Of a stretch of 64,000 nucleotides of DNA, positions 60,706 through 64,000 are shown piece after piece. The first letter of the stretch is position 1. Each line of letters starts with the position of its first letter. The position numbers were made by a program, and so were the translations under genes. The notes beneath the pieces were generated by a model that was given only the letters and a program-made list of their open reading frames with translations, made no database searches and had not been told where the DNA came from. This DNA is from Paracoccus aurantiacus (GTDB lineage: Bacteria > Pseudomonadota > Alphaproteobacteria > Rhodobacterales > Rhodobacteraceae): positions 1 to 64,000 of the forward strand of contig NZ_VOPL01000010.1 in the NCBI RefSeq assembly GCF_007993065.1, given 5' to 3'.

Positions 60706-60740
60706 ATACCCGATTAGCTTACCCATTCGGGTATGCTAAT
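60706..60740. promoter_or_regulatory. Lux-box-like palindrome downstream of luxR
   Basis: TACCCATTCGGGTA (60720-60733) is flanked by GATTAGC and GCTAATC arms (60712-60718 and 60734-60740), with ATACCCG and CGGGTAT also paired. The TACCC-N4-GGGTA core recurs in the luxR-luxI gap. It lies upstream of the minus-strand small gene at 60,622 and overlaps the luxR stop region. Confidence 0.6.
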
Positions 60741-61356
60741 CGAAATAGTGTCGTGCCATGGCTATAGCGACGGCATTGGTCGCGCTTGCAGCGTCGAGCT
60801 TCGTTTTTGACCTTTCAAGACGAACCTTCACGGTTGCTGGCGAAATGCCGAGCGCTCGGGCCGCCTCCTTGTAGCTCATTCCGTCCCGCTGTGCCTTGAG
60901 AACGTCCAACTCACCGGGCGTCAGTGTGGCAAAGTTATAGAGTATATCCAGCCAGGACGAAAACTTGACGTTTAGCGTGGCGAGTTCCGCGTCTGTCAAC
61001 TCGCGGTCGTTTCGGGCAACAGTAAGGAATGAGCGCCTGCCGTTGACCTTCTTGGCGAGGACCCCTCCATAGGTAAGGCCATAAGCTCTTGCGGCCTCAA
61101 ACAGCCCGCCGATGTCATCGATTGGAACCTCTGACCAGCGAAGGGCGCCTTCACGCGACGAAGCCCAGGCTACAATTGGGTCACGGAAGATATAATTATG
61201 CTCGACGTAAATCTTGTTCCAACTTTCTGGAAATCGGTTCAGCAAATGCTCTGCATTGATGAAGTCGACGTTGAGTCCGAGGATCCAACCCGTTGACCCG
61301 ACACTGTAGAGGTAGTCCTGTACTTCCCGGAAATTGGGTATCAGTTGTTCAAGCAT
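60736..61356 (-). CDS. LuxR-family quorum-sensing regulator
   Basis: 206 residues. The autoinducer-binding domain (VGSTGWILGLNVDFINAEHL, IYVEHNYIFRDPIVAWASSR, residues 20-150) retains Trp/Tyr/Asp positions. The C-terminal LuxR HTH is LTPGELDVLKAQRDGMSYKEAARALGISPATVKVRLERSKTKL. Divergent from luxI through a 341-bp region with an extended palindrome. It probably binds AHL and controls the neighbouring operators. Confidence 0.9.
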   Translation of the reverse strand: MLEQLIPNFREVQDYLYSVGSTGWILGLNVDFINAEHLLNRFPESWNKIYVEHNYIFRDPIVAWASSREGALRWSEVPIDDIGGLFEAARAYGLTYGGVLAKKVNGRRSFLTVARNDRELTDAELATLNVKFSSWLDILYNFATLTPGELDVLKAQRDGMSYKEAARALGISPATVKVRLERSKTKLDAASATNAVAIAMARHYFD

Positions 61357-61365
61357 AATACGACA

Positions 61366-61407
61366 TTACCCATTTGGCTTACCCGAATGGCTATACCAAA
61401 TGGGTAA
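61366..61407. promoter_or_regulatory. Large inverted repeat, luxR-luxI control region
   Basis: TTACCCATTTGG (61366-61377) and CCAAATGGGTAA (61396-61407) are perfect 12-bp inverted repeats around TTACCCGAATGGCTA, itself a relative of the TACCC-N4-GGGTA core seen at 60,720. It starts 10 bp from the luxR start codon, so it can control luxR and the divergent unit. Confidence 0.72.
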
Positions 61408-61476
61408 GCTGGTCGAAGTGTCAATGACAATGAGATACGCGCCGTCTATCAAGAGGTGAGCTTTGGATGGTGCAGC

Positions 61477-61686
61477 ATGATACGGAACACGAAAGTTGTT
61501 GGTGTAGCAGAGTTTACACGGGATATGGCGCAGACGCTGACCGACTATTTCGACACATATGCCGTTGAAGGTATCGTGAGCATTGAGCTTGGAGATGATG
61601 GAACGCTGTGGCTTCCCAACAAGCGGCGCGGCGGCCGGCAGTTCTTGGGCATGGCAAAGTTACCTGCTGAGACAAAGATTTTTTGA
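61477..61686 (+). CDS. Small hypothetical protein upstream of luxI
   Basis: 69 residues: MIRNTKVVGVAEFTRDMAQT, LTDYFDTYAVEGIVSIELGD, DGTLWLPNKRRGGRQFLGM. GGATGG precedes the ATG; a GTG at 61456 is possible. The family is not recognised. It ends 11 bp before luxI, so both are probably in one AHL-controlled operon. Confidence 0.6.
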   Translation: MIRNTKVVGVAEFTRDMAQTLTDYFDTYAVEGIVSIELGDDGTLWLPNKRRGGRQFLGMAKLPAETKIF

Positions 61687-61697
61687 GCGAGACCAGC

Positions 61698-62366
61698 ATG
61701 AATAACGATCTTCAGACAGCCGTCCTGCGGCTGCCACAAACAGTTCGTGATTGGGACCTGGTGGCGAAGTTCCTTGCTTTCCGGAAAGAAATTTTCGTTG
61801 ACCACAAAGGCTGGCCGATCTTTCACACCGACGAGCTTGAGTTCGACAACTATGATGGTGGCTTTGATCCAGTCTATATCGTCGCCCACCGTGGCCGTGA
61901 TGTTGTTGGTGGACTGCGGCTGAAACGGACCGACGGGCGCTTTGGCTCGGGGTCGGTGACGTATTCATACATGATCCGGGATGCGTGGCTTGGATTATTG
62001 CCGGGGCTACCCCAAAACCTTTGCGCGGTCGAGCCACCAGTAAGCACTAGCGTTTGGGAGATGACGCGCTTTGTTGCTGCCCGCGAACCCGAGGTCGTCG
62101 AAGCCCTGCTCCTGGCTGCTAACGACTTTCTGTTTACCGAATCTGCGGACGAATGCCTGTTTCTAGGCTCCCGAGCCTTTCCCCGTCTGGCACGCATGCT
62201 TGGTTGGGACGTGCAGCTCATGGGGGAAGTCGTCGGTAACGACGACGGCAGGTTTGTAGCGTTTCGGTGCCCGGTTATGGACCCGGCAACGGCTCTGACG
62301 AAATGTCGGGGGCTGGATCGCCTACTTGGGCGCGAAATGCCCGGTAGGCTTCCCATCCTGTCTTAG
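61698..62366 (+). CDS. Acyl-homoserine-lactone synthase (LuxI family)
   Basis: 222 residues. FLAFRKEIFVDHKGWPIFHTDELEFDNYD contains the conserved R-x8-W and the D/E-x-D-x-Y-D block; GLRLKRTDGRFGSGSVTYSY, STSVWEMTRFVA (conserved E and R) and VQLMGEVV follow. It would make an AHL signal from SAM and acyl-ACP. A TTG at 61683 is an alternative start. Its last 92 bp overlap a minus-strand gene. Confidence 0.88.
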   Translation: MNNDLQTAVLRLPQTVRDWDLVAKFLAFRKEIFVDHKGWPIFHTDELEFDNYDGGFDPVYIVAHRGRDVVGGLRLKRTDGRFGSGSVTYSYMIRDAWLGLLPGLPQNLCAVEPPVSTSVWEMTRFVAAREPEVVEALLLAANDFLFTESADECLFLGSRAFPRLARMLGWDVQLMGEVVGNDDGRFVAFRCPVMDPATALTKCRGLDRLLGREMPGRLPILS

Positions 62367-62616
62367 CCTCCGAAAAGGCCGTGCTCTGCGCGGCCGAAAG
62401 GCAGGCGGAATAGTCGGTGACCTCTGCGAAGTATCGCTGAAACTCTGCCTCGATCTCATCCCTATACTTCATTGCGAGATCTTCACCGATTGGAAGCAGA
62501 GGCGGGATAGGCTCGGTACATTGGTAGCCGTAGGTCTCTGCGCTGACGACGGGTGAGAAGAGCATTGTAAGGATGAAGGCGCCCTGCCAGGCAGATGTTT
62601 GATCTAAAAGAGACAT
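62275..62616 (-). CDS. Small secreted protein
   Basis: 113 residues. Hydrophobic N-terminus (AFILTMLFSPVVSAETYGYQ) is a signal peptide; the mature part is helical (AMKYRDEIEAEFQRYFAEVT, YSACLSAAQSTAFSEAKTGW) with two Cys. No family recognised. The final part overlaps luxI on the opposite strand by 92 bp. Confidence 0.6.
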   Translation of the reverse strand: MSLLDQTSAWQGAFILTMLFSPVVSAETYGYQCTEPIPPLLPIGEDLAMKYRDEIEAEFQRYFAEVTDYSACLSAAQSTAFSEAKTGWEAYRAFRAQVGDPAPDISSEPLPGP

Positions 62617-62772
62617 TTTTTCCTAGTGCTTGCTGGTCAACTTGATGATAACTGCTGCACGAAATAAAGTGTGCGTCGGTACGATATTACAACTTGCGCG
62701 CAATCTTGCAATATTGTATCCATCTCGTAGCCTTGTGGCTGCGGTTGGTGCCGACTAATGGGATCACTCGCT

Positions 62773-63099
62773 ATGGCAATCATCCGAAACGAAGTTCCGA
62801 ATGTGCTCAGCGAAGACGATATTCCAAACCGGCTTGCCGAAGGGTGGCGCATCGTCGTCATTAGTCTACAAGACGCGGAAAAGCGCCAATCCTATTGGTA
62901 TGGACAGTGGGGCATCAAAGCCGTCTCAGGAGACGGTAAATACGAACAAACCCTGGTCACCGCCCGCAAAGGCATGGAGGCGAGGGTTTTCAGATCGATC
63001 AACGGATTGGTCTCATTCCTTGATCAGTTCGGGATCACGATCCACTCCATTCCCACCAAAGAGTCGCAGATCGCCTGGCAGTCGTTGGAATCGCAGTAG
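62773..63099 (+). CDS. Hypothetical protein upstream of virB1
   Basis: 108 residues from ATG 62773 (62758 adds five). [80 protein letters not shown]. Alpha/beta character; I recall no family. It is co-directional with the T4SS genes, 70 bp before the virB1 region, and may be under the same quorum control. Confidence 0.6.
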   Translation: MAIIRNEVPNVLSEDDIPNRLAEGWRIVVISLQDAEKRQSYWYGQWGIKAVSGDGKYEQTLVTARKGMEARVFRSINGLVSFLDQFGITIHSIPTKESQIAWQSLESQ

Positions 63100-63169
63100 T
63101 AAACGGTGGTTCCGCGCAGCAATTCACCGGTGGACTAGCCGGCTACTCTCAGCAGCACTTTCCTCCCTG

Positions 63170-63823
63170 TTGCTGGCGGCGGTGGCTCAGGCGGATGTGA
63201 TCCGTTTCAGGTCCTCGTCCGGAAGCGAACAGGTGTCCGCGGATTCGCGACCGCGCGCCGTCTTTCGATACGATCAGCGCGGAAAGCTGGTCGTGCCTCC
63301 GAAGCTCGAAGAAGCATCTGCCGACGAGCTTGAGCCTGCGGGCGTTTCAACATCGGATCAGATGAATTTCATCGCGACGCGCGGGGCGGTCGGCGACTAT
63401 TCGACGCCGCTGGAAGGGGTGCGTGCGACCGCGGCGAGATATCAGAACCACCCGGCGATTTCCGCTGCCGGTCTGACCCGCGCGGAATGGATGGCCCTGT
63501 TCCAAGCGATGATCTGGCAGGAATCGCGGTTCAACCCGAGGGCGGTCAGTCCGAAGGGTGCGCGCGGTCTGGCGCAGCTGATGCCCGGAACGGCGGCAAC
63601 ACTCGGCGTCGATCCGGGCGATCCGATGCAGAACCTGGATGGGGGCGCCCGCTATCTGCTGATTCAGCTTCAGACCTTCAAGTCACCGATGTTGGCGCTT
63701 GCCGCCTATAATGCCGGTCCCGGCGCCGTCCAGAAATACGGCGGCGTCCCACCTTATCGCGAAACAAGGAATTACGTGGTGACGATCCTGTCGCACCATG
63801 AACGACTGATGGCAGCACAATGA
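63170..63823 (+). CDS. virB1: VirB1-like lytic transglycosylase
   Basis: SLT-type domain: [20 protein letters not shown] (catalytic Glu), [70 protein letters not shown]. It opens peptidoglycan for T4SS assembly. The open frame extends upstream ([19 protein letters not shown] would be a fine signal peptide, from about 63,103), but no ATG or GTG precedes that segment; TTG 63170 is the first standard start and leaves a short signal. The true start is uncertain. The stop overlaps the virB2 region. Confidence 0.8.
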   Translation: MLAAVAQADVIRFRSSSGSEQVSADSRPRAVFRYDQRGKLVVPPKLEEASADELEPAGVSTSDQMNFIATRGAVGDYSTPLEGVRATAARYQNHPAISAAGLTRAEWMALFQAMIWQESRFNPRAVSPKGARGLAQLMPGTAATLGVDPGDPMQNLDGGARYLLIQLQTFKSPMLALAAYNAGPGAVQKYGGVPPYRETRNYVVTILSHHERLMAAQ

Positions 63824-63834
63824 AAGGATTTGCC

Positions 63835-64000
63835 ATGACGAAAGTGAATTACTCGCAATTGACGCTGTGCTTGCTGATGGTGGCGCTTGTCGGACTGGCA
63901 GCGACGGATGCCATGGCTCAGCAGGTCCAGTTCAGCAAGATCGACACGCTCGGCACGAGCTTCCTGACCTGGCTCAAGGGCAACCCGATCACGATCTTCT
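63835..64000 (+). CDS. virB2: VirB2-like pilin (cut by window end)
   Basis: The first 55 codons: MTKVNYSQLTLCLLMVALVG, LAATDAMAQQVQFSKIDTLG, then TSFLTWLKGNPITIF. The signal peptide with AMA-Q cleavage and the start of the hydrophobic helix match VirB2/TrbC major pilins of conjugative T4SS. AAAGGA lies before ATG 63835; an in-frame ATG at 63820 overlapping the virB1 stop is possible. Continuation lies outside the window. Confidence 0.8.
   Translation, partial: MTKVNYSQLTLCLLMVALVGLAATDAMAQQVQFSKIDTLGTSFLTWLKGNPITIF

Noticed and set aside
1-64000. tRNA, rRNA or CRISPR arrays
   Set aside because: No cloverleaf-like gene, rRNA segment or regularly spaced repeat was recognised by eye.

Overview
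The window looks like accessory, plasmid-type DNA from a carotenoid-producing alphaproteobacterium, most likely a Paracoccus-like member of the Rhodobacterales. This rests on the astaxanthin-type carotenoid operon, repABC replication genes, DUF1173 and Hint-domain genes, high GC, and a VirB-type conjugation region with LuxR/LuxI quorum sensing. Three separate RepC-type initiators (one in an intact repABC, one frameshifted, one alone) suggest a composite of several replicons. The genus is an inference; no rRNA gene, tRNA gene or CRISPR array was recognised.

Layout. 0.1-10 kb: a carotenoid island between a Tn3 transposase tail and gene remnants. crtE faces away from a TspO-like gene-idi-crtW-crtZ-crtX-crtY-crtI-crtB; from crtW to crtB consecutive genes overlap by 1-4 bp, and together they can make zeaxanthin/astaxanthin and their glucosides. 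10.5-14.5 kb: a lower-GC three-gene operon (DGQHR/DndB-like protein, unrecognised protein, D12-class adenine methyltransferase), the best candidate for an undescribed DNA-modification or defence system. 15-19.7 kb: SRAP-domain DNA-repair protein, DUF1173, VapBC-like toxin-antitoxin, serine recombinase, broken IS481. 19.7-25.4 kb: an IS6 element, a beheaded parE with intact parD, and repABC with predicted antisense RNA and parS-like palindromes, closed by a second 70-bp IS6 end. 25.4-28.7 kb: tyrosine recombinase, second VapBC-type pair, HTH protein fused end to end with a Hint-domain remnant.

29-34.6 kb: IS21 wreckage has cut a Crp-like gene; beside it lie an Rrf2 regulator, 1-Cys peroxiredoxin and a cyanide-insensitive bd-type quinol oxidase operon. 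34.8-39 kb: a graveyard of recombinase, TetR, hydrolase, IS3, efflux and RidA fragments around one intact PfpI gene. 39-45.2 kb: sulfotransferase divergent from four glycosyltransferase genes led by a sucrose-phosphate-synthase/phosphatase-like fusion. 45.3-51.3 kb: Tn3 remnant, PHB-depolymerase-type esterase with a ribbon-helix-helix protein, FAD oxidoreductase, large catalase and YciF-like ferritin-fold protein (stress genes).

51.4-53.6 kb: IS21 end, parB', repC', SDR' and catalase-like' fragments. 53.7-57.9 kb: a PaoABC-type molybdenum aldehyde oxidoreductase without a visible Tat signal, then an ABM-domain gene. 58-59.6 kb: solo repC with its own predicted antisense RNA. 59.7-64 kb: secreted small proteins, divergent luxR and luxI with repeated palindromic operators, then virB1 and the start of virB2. 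The arrangement suggests quorum-controlled conjugation. Start-site choices, operators and promoters were judged by eye.
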